Numbered from the stretch's first letter, positions 48,977-59,688 are shown. The stretch is DNA of 64,000 nucleotides from a gamma proteobacterium symbiont of Ctena orbiculata (GCA_003058495.1 QBVC01000012.1:1-64000); one strand, 5' to 3'. The notes: generated by a model from the letters alone, not told the origin. Made by a program: numbers and translations.

Positions 48977-50596
48977 ATGAACGATATTATTTTACAGATC
49001 AAGAACTACATCCGCTCGGCATGGCGCTTTAGATGGGCGGCGGTTGCACTTTCATGGGCCATAGCATTAGCGGGTTGGGCGGTGGTCTTCGTCATGCCCG
49101 ACAAATATGAATCCGAGGCCAAGGTCTATGTCGACACCGAGAGCGTGCTCAGACCGCTCCTCGAAGGATTGGCGGTGCAGAACGACATGAACCAGCGCCT
49201 GCATCTGATGACCAGGACCCTGCTCAGTCATGAGAATCTGCAGAATCTGATCCTGCAGACAGACCTGGACCACCTCGCCACAACCCGTCTGGAACGGGAG
49301 CAGCTCATCGATTGGCTGAGGGAGACCATCATCATCGATGTGGACCGGCGAAGTATTCCAGGCACCCAGGAGACGGAGAACTTCTACACCATCCGATACG
49401 CCTATCACGACCGTTTTCTGGCGCAAAAGGTGGTGAAGGTGCTGCTCGATATCTTTGTCGAGAGCGCCCTGGGTGACACCCGCATCGAGTCGGATGCGGC
49501 ACAGAAGTTCCTGCAACAGCAGATTCGCGAGTATGAGGCAAGGCTCGTCGAGGCTGAAAACCGACTCACCGAATTCAAGCGCAAGAATGTCGATACCCTG
49601 CCCCGGGATGGCGTGGGGGTATTCCAGCGCCTCGAAGAGGCGAGATCGGGACTCGAAGAGATTCAACTCCAGCTGAAAGAGGCGCGGATCCGTCGCGATG
49701 AGCTGAAACGGCAATATACGACGACCCTGGCGGAAGAGGAGAGGAGAATCGCCAGTCTTGGTATCACCGCCAATGCGGATACCCCGACTGGACAGCGCAT
49801 CCTTGCGATGCAGACCCGGCTGGATGACCTGCTGCTGCGCTATACCGATGAACATCCCGATGTTCGGGAGTTGAGGGAGACCATCGAGGATTTGAAAAGG
49901 CAGGCCGCCGCCGCACCCCCCACGGTGACAGCCTCGCTACCTTCAACCAGCACCGGCACATCGGCCCTGGAGCAGTTGAAGCTCTCCTATCGCCAATCCG
50001 AGGTCGAACTGAGAACGATCCGGCTGCGCCACGATGAATACAAGTCCCGGATCGACCAGCTGAAAAAGAAACTGGATACATTGCCCCAGGTCGAGGCGGA
50101 GCTGACCCGTCTCAACCGTGACTACAACATCAACAAGGAGAACTACCAGGAACTGGTTCAGCGGCTGGAGTCGGCAAGGATGTCCGAACAGGCCGACGAG
50201 GCCGGCGACAACCTGAAATTCAGAATCGTCGAGCCTCCCAAGGTACCGATACTGCCGATCGGCCCAAGACGCCTCTTATTGAGTGGATTGGTGCTTATCG
50301 TCGCATTGGGAATAGGCGGCGGGCTGGCGTTTATGCTGTCGAACATCAAACCGGTCTATTTCGACATGCGAACGCTCAGATCAGAGCTGGAGTTTCCGGT
50401 TCTGGGACAGGTGACACGTCTGATGACGGATGATGTAAAGGTCAAGCGACGTCTTGAAATCGGCGGCTTCGTCTCTGTCGTTCTGCTCCTGTTTCTGCTG
50501 TTCGTCGGCTTTATCCTCATCCATGTCATGGGAATGAGGGAAGACATCATTCTGATGTTCAAACAGTCGGGTATTCTCTCTCTATTCAGCGAATGA
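48977..50596 (+). CDS. Polysaccharide chain-length determinant, XrtA/PEP-CTERM type (Wzz family)
   Basis: An inner-membrane protein of 539 residues. A first membrane helix at about 18-40 (AAVALSWAIALAGWAVVFVM) is followed by a Wzz motif (PDKYESEAKVYVDTESVLRP) and long periplasmic coiled coils (180-420). Two C-terminal helices follow (LLLSGLVLIVALGIGGGLAF and VSVVLLLFLLFVGFILIHVM). The length and layout match the chain-length protein of exosortase-associated exopolysaccharide loci. Here it stands alone, with glyA following, so the rest of that system must be elsewhere or is lost. Confidence 0.85.
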   Translation: MNDIILQIKNYIRSAWRFRWAAVALSWAIALAGWAVVFVMPDKYESEAKVYVDTESVLRPLLEGLAVQNDMNQRLHLMTRTLLSHENLQNLILQTDLDHLATTRLEREQLIDWLRETIIIDVDRRSIPGTQETENFYTIRYAYHDRFLAQKVVKVLLDIFVESALGDTRIESDAAQKFLQQQIREYEARLVEAENRLTEFKRKNVDTLPRDGVGVFQRLEEARSGLEEIQLQLKEARIRRDELKRQYTTTLAEEERRIASLGITANADTPTGQRILAMQTRLDDLLLRYTDEHPDVRELRETIEDLKRQAAAAPPTVTASLPSTSTGTSALEQLKLSYRQSEVELRTIRLRHDEYKSRIDQLKKKLDTLPQVEAELTRLNRDYNINKENYQELVQRLESARMSEQADEAGDNLKFRIVEPPKVPILPIGPRRLLLSGLVLIVALGIGGGLAFMLSNIKPVYFDMRTLRSELEFPVLGQVTRLMTDDVKVKRRLEIGGFVSVVLLLFLLFVGFILIHVMGMREDIILMFKQSGILSLFSE

Positions 50597-50709
50597 CCCT
50601 GGAATCGCTGACAGGCGCGATCCGCTCTGATTGAGATCCGTACAGCACAGGACTCGGCTCCGATATTTTGATATATTTCCGCCCTTCCACTATGGCCGGA
50701 GAGAGCGAG

Positions 50710-51966
<1,257 letters not shown>

Positions 51967-51977
51967 TCGTGAACTAT

Positions 51978-52089
51978 GAATTTTGAATTATCAATTAAAT
52001 CCGTCCGTTTCAGTTGAATATCTACGGTTTGAGGGTGTGTAAAAAGTGAGCATTCAAATTCAAAATTCAAAATTCAAAATTCAAAATTC
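51978..52089. repeat. 7-bp tandem repeat with inverted copy before nrdR
   Basis: ATTCAAA is repeated about 4.5 times at 52058-52089, with a degenerate first unit at 52052. GAATTTTGAATT at 51978-51989 is complementary to it, allowing an AT-rich hairpin. The array ends 7 bases before the nrdR ATG. Confidence 0.8.
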
Positions 52090-52096
52090 TTAAAAG

Positions 52097-52609
52097 ATGC
52101 GCTGTCCATTCTGCGGAGCTCAGGATACCAAGGTAATCGACTCCCGCCTTGCAGGCGAGGGTGACCAGATTCGCCGGCGACGCGAATGCACGGTCTGCAA
52201 GGAGCGTTTCACCACCTACGAGACGGCGGAGCTCAATCTTCCCTGGGTGGTGAAGCAGGATGGCAGCCGGGTCCATTTCGATGGCCGTAAACTGCGGGCG
52301 GGGATGACCCGTGCCCTGGAGAAGCGCCCGGTGAGTGCCGATCAGGTGGACAGCGCCATCAATCACATAACCCGCAAACTGATGGCGGGGGGTGAGCGAG
52401 AGGTGGCGTCGCTGGCGATCGGCGAACTGGTAATGGAGGAGTTGAAACGCCTGGACCAGGTCGCCTATGTCCGCTTCGCATCCGTCTACCGCAAGTTCGA
52501 GGATGTCAACGCCTTTCGCGAAGAGATCGAAAGACTCGAACAGCAGCCCAGCCCGGAACAGCATCGACGTCAACTTGACCTGTTGAACGATAAGGAAAAG
52601 AAGCGTTGA
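52097..52609 (+). CDS. nrdR: Transcriptional repressor NrdR
   Basis: Zinc-ribbon and ATP-cone repressor of ribonucleotide reductase genes. It has 170 residues. [17 protein letters not shown] and [12 protein letters not shown] form the zinc site, and the ATP-cone follows ([20 protein letters not shown]). Its spacing from the tandem repeat leaves only a weak ribosome binding site. It overlaps ribD by four bases, the common nrdR-ribD order. Confidence 0.97.
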   Translation: MRCPFCGAQDTKVIDSRLAGEGDQIRRRRECTVCKERFTTYETAELNLPWVVKQDGSRVHFDGRKLRAGMTRALEKRPVSADQVDSAINHITRKLMAGGEREVASLAIGELVMEELKRLDQVAYVRFASVYRKFEDVNAFREEIERLEQQPSPEQHRRQLDLLNDKEKKR

Positions 52610-53724
52610 ATCCTGTCGTACCCGATCGGCGCTTCATGGCGCGGGCGATTCAGCTCGCGCGGCGAGGCTGGTACACGACTCACCCGAATCCCCGGGTCGG
52701 TTGCCTGCTTGTCAAGGATGGCGAGATCGTCGCGGAGGGATTTCATCGCCGGGCTGGAGAGCCCCATGCGGAGCGCAACGCCCTGGCCATCGCCGGCGCC
52801 TCGGCCAGGGGGGCGACGGCCTATGTGACCCTCGAGCCCTGCTGCCATCACGGCAGAACGCCGCCCTGCACCGACGCCCTTATCGAGTCCGGCGTGGTAC
52901 GCGTCGTGGCGGCGATGACCGATCCGAATCCAAGGGTGGCGGGGCAGGGTTTGGCACGGTTGCGCGAGGCCGGCATCGAGGTCGCTGAAGGGGTGATGCA
53001 TTCCCAGGCGGAGGCACTCAATCCCGGTTTCATCAAGCGTATGACCCGGGGGTTACCCTACGTACGGTGCAAAATGGCCATGAGTCTGGATGGACGGACG
53101 GCGATGGCCGATGGAGAGAGTCAATGGATCACATCCCCCGCCGCGCGCGCCGATGTTCAAAGACTGCGTGCCCAGAGCGCGGCCATACTCACCGGCATCG
53201 GTACCCTGCTCGCCGATGATCCGTCCCTCAATGTTCGCTTGTCCGCCGCAGCGTTGGGGCTCGAGGAGGGTGTGCCCGTACCCCATCCGGTGCGGGTGGT
53301 GCTGGATCCTGAACTGGCAACCCCTGTGGATGCCAAGATGCTGGGACTGCAGGGACCGACGCTGATCGTATGCAGTGACGAGCAGCCGGTCCACGGTGCT
53401 GCGCTGGAGGCCGCGGGGGCGCAAATTGCCATCCTTCCGGGGGACAGTCAACGACTCGATCTGCATCAGGTGCTGCAGTATCTGGGGGAGCAGGAGATCA
53501 ACGAGGTCCTGTTGGAGTCGGGGGCGACACTGGCGGGTGCGATGATGGAGCAGGGACTGGTGGACGAGTTGATCATCTATCAGGCGCCCCACTTGATGGG
53601 CAGCGAAGGCCGGGGCCTTCTGCTGCTTCCCGGCATATCGCAGATGTCAGATCGGATCGACCTCCAGGTCACCGACCTGCGCCAGGTGGGTCAGGACATC
53701 CGCATCACTGCGAAACTTAGATAG
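52606..53724 (+). CDS. ribD: Riboflavin biosynthesis deaminase/reductase
   Basis: Bifunctional enzyme of 372 residues for the second and third steps of riboflavin synthesis. The deaminase domain (1-145) has the zinc motif HAE and [11 protein letters not shown]. The reductase domain (about 150-370) begins [20 protein letters not shown]. The start is TTG overlapping the nrdR stop (TTGA). A 450-base repeat-rich gap separates it from ribE. Confidence 0.96.
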   Translation: MNPVVPDRRFMARAIQLARRGWYTTHPNPRVGCLLVKDGEIVAEGFHRRAGEPHAERNALAIAGASARGATAYVTLEPCCHHGRTPPCTDALIESGVVRVVAAMTDPNPRVAGQGLARLREAGIEVAEGVMHSQAEALNPGFIKRMTRGLPYVRCKMAMSLDGRTAMADGESQWITSPAARADVQRLRAQSAAILTGIGTLLADDPSLNVRLSAAALGLEEGVPVPHPVRVVLDPELATPVDAKMLGLQGPTLIVCSDEQPVHGAALEAAGAQIAILPGDSQRLDLHQVLQYLGEQEINEVLLESGATLAGAMMEQGLVDELIIYQAPHLMGSEGRGLLLLPGISQMSDRIDLQVTDLRQVGQDIRITAKLR

Positions 53725-53783
53725 CCTCGATAGCGAGATCACGAATTACCGGGTTTGATCGGTTTGAAATGAGAAAAACAGGG

Positions 53784-54106
53784 CGCGAATGAACACAAAT
53801 CACCGCAAATGGCTGATGGTAATTACTCTTTTTTCGAAGTTAATTCGACGCCTGTAATTGAACCGGTTTGTTCTATGCAAAATGGTTGAGATTGTCTAAG
53901 GAAACCCTGATCAGCTCGACATTCCGGCGAAAGCCGGAATCTGTCTGTTTGATATTTCTGGATCCCGGCATACGCCGGAACGACGATGAACAGATTTATC
54001 AGACCTTCCCCAATAGATTCGTGGTATCGATCTGGTCAGGAGTGGTTGCCGAGTGGAATAACAATGATATTAGCGTATATTTCGCGGTGATTTGCGTTCA
54101 TTCGCG
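53784..54106. repeat. MITE-like element with nested palindrome in the rib gene series
   Basis: Terminal inverted repeats of 27-28 bases: 53784-53810 (CGCGAATGAACACAAATCAC...) and 54079-54106 are complementary with one mismatch and one indel. Inside, ATTCCGGCGAAAGCCGGAAT (53921-53940) and a partner CCCGGCATACGCCGG (53964-53978) form the dispersed palindromic repeat found in many proteobacteria. No transposase lies within, so it is a non-autonomous or decayed element. It fills the gap between ribD and ribE. Confidence 0.65.
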
Positions 54107-54173
54107 GCTTCTCTTATTAATACCCACATATCTTTGAGTGGCAGGTCATGAAACGTGTAGATGGGAGCTGATT

Positions 54174-54836
54174 ATGTTTACCGGAATCATCCAGGCTGTA
54201 GGGACTGTCGCCGGTATGGAGTCCAGGCAGGGCGATCTGCGTCTGACGATAAAGGGCGGTCGGCTCGGGATGGGCGGCGTGTCATTGGGTGACAGTATTG
54301 CCACCAACGGCGTCTGCCTGACGGTGATCGATCTGTCGGCGGATGGCTTCAGTGCCGACGTTTCCCGGGAAACCCTCTCGCTGACGACAATGCAAAAGCT
54401 CAAGCCGGGGAGTCGGGTGAACCTGGAAAAGGCGTTGACACTGAACACGCCTTTGGGCGGGCATCTGGTAAGCGGACATGTGGATGGCGTGGGTCGTGTC
54501 GTCGATCGGCGTGACGATGCCCGGTCGATCCGTTTCAGCATCGAGGCGCCGGCGGCCCTGGGGAGATATATCGCCCACAAGGGTTCGATCTGCGTCGATG
54601 GCGTGAGCCTGACGGTCAACGGGGTGGAGGGCGCCGGATTCGAGTTGAATATCGTGCCCCATACGCTGCGGCAGACGATTATGGACGACTACCGGGCAGG
54701 CAGCGAAGTAAACCTGGAGGTCGATTTGATCGCCCGCTACCTCGAGCGGCTGGTGTTGGCCGACGAGGAAACAGGCAACAGTGCCTCGGCGGTCACCGAG
54801 GCACTGTTGCGGGCGCGCGGTTTTATAAAGGATTAG
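54174..54836 (+). CDS. ribE: Riboflavin synthase, alpha chain
   Basis: Dismutates two lumazines to riboflavin. It has 220 residues from the ATG at 54174 (MFTGIIQAVGTV) preceded by GGGAG. Two lumazine-binding repeats (GDSIATNGVCLTVIDL and GSICVDGVSLTVNGV) mark the family. The stop overlaps the convergent Spondin gene's stop by three bases, and a strong hairpin lies inside its last codons. Confidence 0.96.
   Translation: MFTGIIQAVGTVAGMESRQGDLRLTIKGGRLGMGGVSLGDSIATNGVCLTVIDLSADGFSADVSRETLSLTTMQKLKPGSRVNLEKALTLNTPLGGHLVSGHVDGVGRVVDRRDDARSIRFSIEAPAALGRYIAHKGSICVDGVSLTVNGVEGAGFELNIVPHTLRQTIMDDYRAGSEVNLEVDLIARYLERLVLADEETGNSASAVTEALLRARGFIKD
54775..54810. other. Perfect 15-bp hairpin inside the ribE 3' end
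   Basis: GCAACAGTGCCTCGG (54775-54789) is fully complementary to 54796-54810, with the loop CGGTCA. It lies within codons for NSASAVTEALL, about 25 bases before the overlapping convergent stops. On the plus strand GGTTTTATAA follows some 10 bases later; on the minus strand no T-run follows. It may stop both transcripts or limit their collision. Confidence 0.6.
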
Positions 54837-55549
54837 TCGTCATTCACCCGAATCACCAGACGGGCGACCGGTCCCTGCCAGGTATGTACCCTGGCATCGA
54901 GGTCGCTCTCTCCCCCGTTAGGATCGTTATCTCCTGAATTTCCCCGATGGATATGGACGGTCTGGTTGTGATCGGCACCCACGGTGGCAGTTCCGCCACT
55001 GCCGGCGTTACCACCGGGATCTGCCGGTATTCCAGGGGCGCCGGGAGCACCGCCGCCGGTTATGATCTCGTCGTTCGCCTCGGTGCCGGCATCATAACCA
55101 TGCAGATAGTAGGTGTATGTCCCCTTCTTCTTGGGGATCCTCAAACTGTCGAGGCCGACAAATCCGTCATTGGTGGGAAGCAGCATGGCCACGATCGAGA
55201 GATAGCGGTTTCTCTTTCTGGGTCTGTCGATCATCGCCTCGGCGCTGGCACCCGGCGCCAGCAGGCCGGAAGCCGGGTCGGCAACGACCTCACCGCCTGC
55301 GGCGATAACATCATCCATCAAACCGCTGATGCTGCCACCCTCGGCCATCGCCTGCAGATTGGCCGAAGCCTCTGTGCTCAGCTCGAACAGATGGGTACGG
55401 CGGTCGTGGGTTGCCACCAGCAGGGGGGTGAAATAGATGGCATTGGTCAGATTGGTGATCTCCACGCTGATATCCCGGTCGCTCGCCAGGCTGTTTGCCG
55501 AGAAAAGCAAACTCACGGATGCCGCCAATGCAGTCAGGCTCTTTTTCAT
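54833..55549 (-). CDS. Secreted Spondin_N domain protein
   Basis: A 238-residue exported protein. The start at 55549 is preceded by AGGAG at six bases. A signal peptide ends SANSLASDRD. The body matches the bacterial Spondin_N type: SVEITNLTNAIYFTPLLVAT, HLFELSTEASANLQAMAEGG, then LAPGASAEAMIDRP and YLSIVAMLLPTNDGFVGLDS. A glycine/proline-rich loop (GGGAPGAPGIPADPGG) and a histidine pair (TVHIHRGN) precede the final strand LVIRVNDD. Its function in bacteria is unknown; surface adhesion or matrix binding is an inference. Three 11-bp repeats lie upstream. Confidence 0.85.
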   Translation of the reverse strand: MKKSLTALAASVSLLFSANSLASDRDISVEITNLTNAIYFTPLLVATHDRRTHLFELSTEASANLQAMAEGGSISGLMDDVIAAGGEVVADPASGLLAPGASAEAMIDRPRKRNRYLSIVAMLLPTNDGFVGLDSLRIPKKKGTYTYYLHGYDAGTEANDEIITGGGAPGAPGIPADPGGNAGSGGTATVGADHNQTVHIHRGNSGDNDPNGGESDLDARVHTWQGPVARLVIRVNDD

Positions 55550-55627
55550 GATCATCTCCTCATTTGGATGTTGCGGTTGGTGATTCTTACTGTGAAGGTG
55601 AGTCTGAACCGTCAACCTCTCTTTCCG

Positions 55628-55654
55628 ATCACGAAATCATCACAATTGCATCAC
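55628..55654. promoter_or_regulatory. Three 11-bp-spaced ATCAC repeats
   Basis: ATCAC occurs at 55628, 55639 and 55650, exactly 11 bases apart (GTGAT on the minus strand). Direct repeats at one helical turn are typical of OmpR/PhoB-type response regulators. They lie 79-105 bases upstream of the Spondin gene and about 100 before ribBX. Confidence 0.4.
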
Positions 55655-55753
55655 ACTCGGTCGGGCTTGAATCCTTGATGAATTTCAGATGCCCTGAGCA
55701 AGTAGCTCTGTTACAATAAACGGTTAACTTTGAACATAATTCATGGGAAGTAC

Positions 55754-56869
55754 ATGGCGCTTAACACCACAGAAGAGATCATTGAAGACCTGAGGCAGGG
55801 GAAGATGGTCATCATCATGGACGATGAAGATCGCGAAAACGAAGGCGACCTGGTCATGGCGGCGGAGTGCGTAACCCCCGAAGCCATCAACTTCATGGCC
55901 CGCTACGGGCGCGGTCTGATCTGTCTCACCCTGACCAAGGAACACTGCAGTCAACTGCGTCTGCCGTTGATGGTGACCACCGATGATGAGCTCTCCGCCA
56001 CCAACTTTACTGTCTCCATCGAGGCGGCAGAAGGGGTTACGACAGGCATTTCGGCAGCCGATCGATCCACCACCATACTCGCCGCCGTGGCCCCGGAGGC
56101 AAGGCCCCAGGATCTGGTCCAGCCTGGACATATCTTTCCCTTGATGGCGCAGCCCGGGGGTGTATTGGTGCGTGCCGGACACACCGAGGCGGGTTGCGAT
56201 CTGGCACGTCTCGCGGGTCACTCGGCGGCGGCGGTGATCGTTGAGATCCTCAACGAGGACGGCAGCATGGCCCGCCGTCCCGATCTGGAAAAATTCGCCG
56301 CGGACTTCAATCTGAAGATCGGTACCATCGCCGATCTGATCCACTACCGGGTCAAGAACGAGACCACCATAGAGCGTGTGAGCGAATGCAACTTTCCCAC
56401 CCGGTTCGGTGATTTTCGTCTGGTTGCCTACCAGGATATGGTGGACAACGAACTCCATCTGGCGCTGGTCAAGGGCCACCCCTCCGCTGACCGCCCCACC
56501 CTGGTCAGGGTGCATATGCAAAACAGCCTCTGTGACCTCTTCGAGGCCAAATTCAACGAATGCGGATGGCCGCTGCGCAACGCCATGACGATGATCGGCA
56601 AAGAGGATGAGGGTGTTATCGTGGTATTGAGGAATCACGATACAGCGAGGGAGATCGTGCAGCGAATGATCGACATGCAGACCGCCGAGGCCTCGCAAAA
56701 AAAGTTTGTCAAGCGAGATAACAGCAAGGAGCTGCGGACCTATGGTGTGGGGGCGCAGATCCTGTTTGATCTCGGGGTCAGGAAAATGCGCGTGCTCAGT
56801 GCGCCAAAGAGCATCCATGCCCTGTCGGGCTTCGATTTGGAAGTGACCGAGTACGTGGCGGGTGTATAG
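55754..56869 (+). CDS. ribBX: DHBP synthase with degenerate GTP cyclohydrolase II-like domain (RibBX)
   Basis: The first 200 residues form 3,4-dihydroxy-2-butanone-4-phosphate synthase, with [19 protein letters not shown] and [14 protein letters not shown] intact. The 170-residue C-terminal part follows the cyclohydrolase II fold but has lost its zinc ligands: cysteines align with N257 and N268, and only C270 remains. The EGRGIGL segment is replaced by NHDTAREIV. It is therefore probably RibB only, as for the RibBX hybrids described in Shewanella. The start at 55754 has GGGAAG upstream. 371 residues. Confidence 0.92.
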   Translation: MALNTTEEIIEDLRQGKMVIIMDDEDRENEGDLVMAAECVTPEAINFMARYGRGLICLTLTKEHCSQLRLPLMVTTDDELSATNFTVSIEAAEGVTTGISAADRSTTILAAVAPEARPQDLVQPGHIFPLMAQPGGVLVRAGHTEAGCDLARLAGHSAAAVIVEILNEDGSMARRPDLEKFAADFNLKIGTIADLIHYRVKNETTIERVSECNFPTRFGDFRLVAYQDMVDNELHLALVKGHPSADRPTLVRVHMQNSLCDLFEAKFNECGWPLRNAMTMIGKEDEGVIVVLRNHDTAREIVQRMIDMQTAEASQKKFVKRDNSKELRTYGVGAQILFDLGVRKMRVLSAPKSIHALSGFDLEVTEYVAGV

Positions 56870-57029
56870 CTTGTGCTGACAGGAGCATGGCTGCAGATTC
56901 GCGGCCGCGCTTGCAGCGGCCCGGCCATGCGGCGCAATGGATTGACCTATCGGCGGTGTAATGAGCGGGACACTGGCTATAGTTAATGTTAAGTAAGCAA
57001 CATCGGTATTAATTTCAGGGTAGTGATAG

Positions 57030-57500
57030 ATGAGTATGAAGACAATCGAAGGGGCCATGACGGTCAGTGATGCACGCTTCTGCCTGGTGACGGCGCGTTT
57101 CAACAGCTTCATCGTTGAAAGCCTGCTGCAGGGGGCGCTGGACACCCTGAAGCGGCATGGCGCCCGCGAGGATGATATTACCCTGGTGCGGGTACCGGGT
57201 GCATTCGAGATGCCGCTGGCATTGGAGAAGCTGGCGGCGAAGGGTGAATATGACGCGATTATCGCATTGGGTGCGGTGATCCGCGGCGGCACGCCCCATT
57301 TCGACTATGTCGCCGGTGAGTGCGTAAAGGGCATGGCGCAGGTGACACTGAAGCACGGCGTTCCGATCGCGTTTGGTGTCTTGACCGTGGACACCATCGA
57401 GCAGGCCATTGAACGCGCCGGCACCAAGGCCGGCAACAAGGGTGCGGAGGCAACCCTCTCAGCCATTGAGATGGTCAATCTGTTACGCCAGATCGGTTGA
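57030..57500 (+). CDS. ribH: 6,7-dimethyl-8-ribityllumazine synthase
   Basis: Penultimate riboflavin step, making the lumazine used by RibE. The 156 residues include [36 protein letters not shown] and [20 protein letters not shown] with the catalytic histidine. nusB starts at its stop codon. Confidence 0.97.
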   Translation: MSMKTIEGAMTVSDARFCLVTARFNSFIVESLLQGALDTLKRHGAREDDITLVRVPGAFEMPLALEKLAAKGEYDAIIALGAVIRGGTPHFDYVAGECVKGMAQVTLKHGVPIAFGVLTVDTIEQAIERAGTKAGNKGAEATLSAIEMVNLLRQIG

Positions 57501-57934
57501 TGAGTGAAAAACGCAGCCAGGCGCGCAAGCATGCCGTACAGGCTATCTACCAGTGGCAGATGGCGGGCCAGGATGTGGCCGACATTATCAACCAGTTTCT
57601 CGAGGAGCAGGATCTCGGCAGCTTTGAAATTCCCTACTTCCGGGAGCTGATGAAGGGCGTGCCGGGTCACCTTGGGGAGCTTGACGAGCTGCTCAAGCCA
57701 ACCCTGGACCGGGCCATCGAGAGCGTGGACCCCGTGGAGCGCGCAATCCTGCGTTTGGGGGCGTACGAATTGAGCCACAAGCCGGAAGTCCCCTACCGGG
57801 TGGTGATCAATGAGGCGGTGGAGTTGGCCAAGGTGTTCGGCGCGGAGCAGGGCCATAGGTTTGTCAATGGCGTGCTCGATCAGGTGGCGAAAAAGGTGCG
57901 CCCCGCAGAGGTTGGTCTTGGCCACAGGGGCTAG
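57500..57934 (+). CDS. nusB: Transcription antitermination protein NusB
   Basis: Binds boxA RNA with S10 (NusE) in rRNA antitermination. Its 144 residues are all-helical with RSQARKHAVQAIYQWQM, VDPVERAILRLGAYEL and YRVVINEAVELAKVFGAEQG. The start overlaps the ribH stop by one base. Confidence 0.97.
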   Translation: MSEKRSQARKHAVQAIYQWQMAGQDVADIINQFLEEQDLGSFEIPYFRELMKGVPGHLGELDELLKPTLDRAIESVDPVERAILRLGAYELSHKPEVPYRVVINEAVELAKVFGAEQGHRFVNGVLDQVAKKVRPAEVGLGHRG

Positions 57935-58170
57935 TCTCGGTTGACCCTGAATCCGCGTTTTCAATATTGACTTTTTTCACATCAGTCAGAGGCTTGTCTT
58001 CTGTTATTAATCCATCCCCGCAGCCTTGGCAGGCACCCAGGCCGGGACTTCCGGATGATACCCGCCCCGGTGTCGGATGCGATCCCATGGGAGTCGGAAA
58101 ACGACCGGCTTTCTCTTCAACGGCTTGCCAGTTACACTGGCGAAAGACACGGGATAGCGTCAGTGATCCA

Positions 58171-59166
58171 ATGAGCAAGGGTAACAACATCACTGAATTC
58201 GATCTGATCAACGACTACTTTAGCGGCATGACCCGACGGCGTCGCGATGTCCTGTTGGGAATCGGCGACGATGCCGCCCTGATCCGGGTGCCCAAGGGGA
58301 TGGATCTGGCACTGAGCGTGGATACGCTGGTTGCCGGGGTCCACTTCTTTCCCGAGATCCCGCCGGCGGATCTCGGTTACAAGGTGCTGGCCGTCAATCT
58401 CAGCGATCTCGCGGCGATGGGGGCGGAACCGGCCTGGGTCACCCTGGCGCTGACGATTCCGCAGATCGATGATCAATGGATCGCCGGGTTTTGCAGCGGC
58501 TTTACCGAGCTTGCAACCCGCTTTGATCTACAGCTGGTGGGAGGGGACACCACGGCGGGCCCCCTGAGCGTCACGGTACAGGTTCAGGGCCTGATACCCG
58601 CGGGCGAGGGGCTGCGCCGCAGCGGTGCGGTTGCCGGGGACGATATCTATGTCACCGGCGGCCTCGGGGACGCCGCCCTGGCGCTGCGATGCAAACAGCA
58701 AGGGACGGATCAGCGGGAGGATATGGAACAGCTCAGCATGCGCCTCGACAGGCCCGTCCCCAGGGTCGAGGCGGGGATCGCCCTGCGCGGAATCGCCTCG
58801 AGTGCGATCGACATCTCTGACGGCCTGGTTGCCGACCTGGGGCATATTCTGAAGTCGAGCGGCGTCGGTGCCAGGGTGACCCTCGACAACCTGCCCATGT
58901 CGCCCGCGGTTGCGGCCGCGCTGGAGGAGAGCGGTGATTGGGCGATGGTCGTCGCCGGCGGCGACGACTATGAGCTCTGTTTCACCGTCCCCCCCGAGCG
59001 CAGGGATCAACTGGCAGGGATAGAAAAGCAGGCCGGGGTGGCGATCACGCGGATCGGGGTTGTCGAAGCACGAGCGGGGTTGCGTTGTCTGCACGGGGAC
59101 GGCTCGCTGTGGCAGCCGGATCGTGGCGGTTTTGAGCACTTTGCAAACGGGAGCGGTCAATATTGA
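58171..59166 (+). CDS. thiL: Thiamine-monophosphate kinase
   Basis: Final step to thiamine diphosphate. It has 331 residues from the ATG at 58171 (MSKGNNITEFDLINDYF); a longer frame from 57967 is rejected. GIGDDAALI, DTLVAGVHFFP, DLAAMGAEPAWVTLALTIP and LVGGDTTAGPL are AIR-synthase-fold motifs. The ribosome binding site is weak. nusB-thiL-pgpA order is typical. Confidence 0.96.
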   Translation: MSKGNNITEFDLINDYFSGMTRRRRDVLLGIGDDAALIRVPKGMDLALSVDTLVAGVHFFPEIPPADLGYKVLAVNLSDLAAMGAEPAWVTLALTIPQIDDQWIAGFCSGFTELATRFDLQLVGGDTTAGPLSVTVQVQGLIPAGEGLRRSGAVAGDDIYVTGGLGDAALALRCKQQGTDQREDMEQLSMRLDRPVPRVEAGIALRGIASSAIDISDGLVADLGHILKSSGVGARVTLDNLPMSPAVAAALEESGDWAMVVAGGDDYELCFTVPPERRDQLAGIEKQAGVAITRIGVVEARAGLRCLHGDGSLWQPDRGGFEHFANGSGQY

Positions 59167-59205
59167 GAGTGCCGATGGCGAGGCGAGCGGCGATGAATTG
59201 GGCCG

Positions 59206-59688
59206 ATGAGTGAAGGGGGGGGAGTACCGGACATGCGCAAGCCGACGCATCTGCTTGCGTTTGGCTTCGGCAGCGGCCTGCTGCCGAAGGCACCGGGCAC
59301 TTACGGGACCCTGGTCGGCGTACCCCTCTATCTGTTGATGCAGCCGCTGCCGCTGCTGTCCTACATCCTGCTTGTGGCGCTGGGATTTGTCGCCGGTCTC
59401 TGGCTCTGCCAGCGCGCCGCGGAAGATCTGGGGGTGCATGATCACAGCGGTATCGTATGGGATGAGATGGTCGGATACCTGGCTGCAATGGCATTTGCCC
59501 CCCCCGGCTGGATCTGGATCGTGATCGGTTTTCTGCTGTTCCGGCTGTTTGATATCTTCAAGCCATGGCCGATCCGCTGGATCGATCGCAGGGTGAAGGG
59601 CGGATTGGGTATCATGCTGGATGACCTGGCGGCGGGGATCTACAGCGCGGGCGCTATCTCACTGCTCAACCTGACAGGGTGGATTTAA
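59206..59688 (+). CDS. pgpA: Phosphatidylglycerophosphatase A
   Basis: Inner-membrane enzyme that dephosphorylates PGP to phosphatidylglycerol. It has 160 residues with three to four membrane segments, the N-terminal GSGLLPKAPGTYGTLVGVPL, DHSGIVWDEMVGYL and PWPIRWIDRRVKGGLGIMLDD, which holds conserved acidic residues. The next gene starts within its stop codon. Confidence 0.95.
   Translation: MSEGGGVPDMRKPTHLLAFGFGSGLLPKAPGTYGTLVGVPLYLLMQPLPLLSYILLVALGFVAGLWLCQRAAEDLGVHDHSGIVWDEMVGYLAAMAFAPPGWIWIVIGFLLFRLFDIFKPWPIRWIDRRVKGGLGIMLDDLAAGIYSAGAISLLNLTGWI

Noticed and set aside
53868-54137. 89-codon frame in the ribD-ribE gap
   Set aside because: It runs through the MITE-like element and its palindromes; the composition is that of the repeat.
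55724-57292. 522-codon minus-strand frame opposite ribBX/ribH
   Set aside because: Shadow of two well-supported genes on the other strand.
57935-58170. Long in-frame extension upstream of thiL
   Set aside because: The 68 extra residues have no family similarity and the usual N-terminus begins at 58171.
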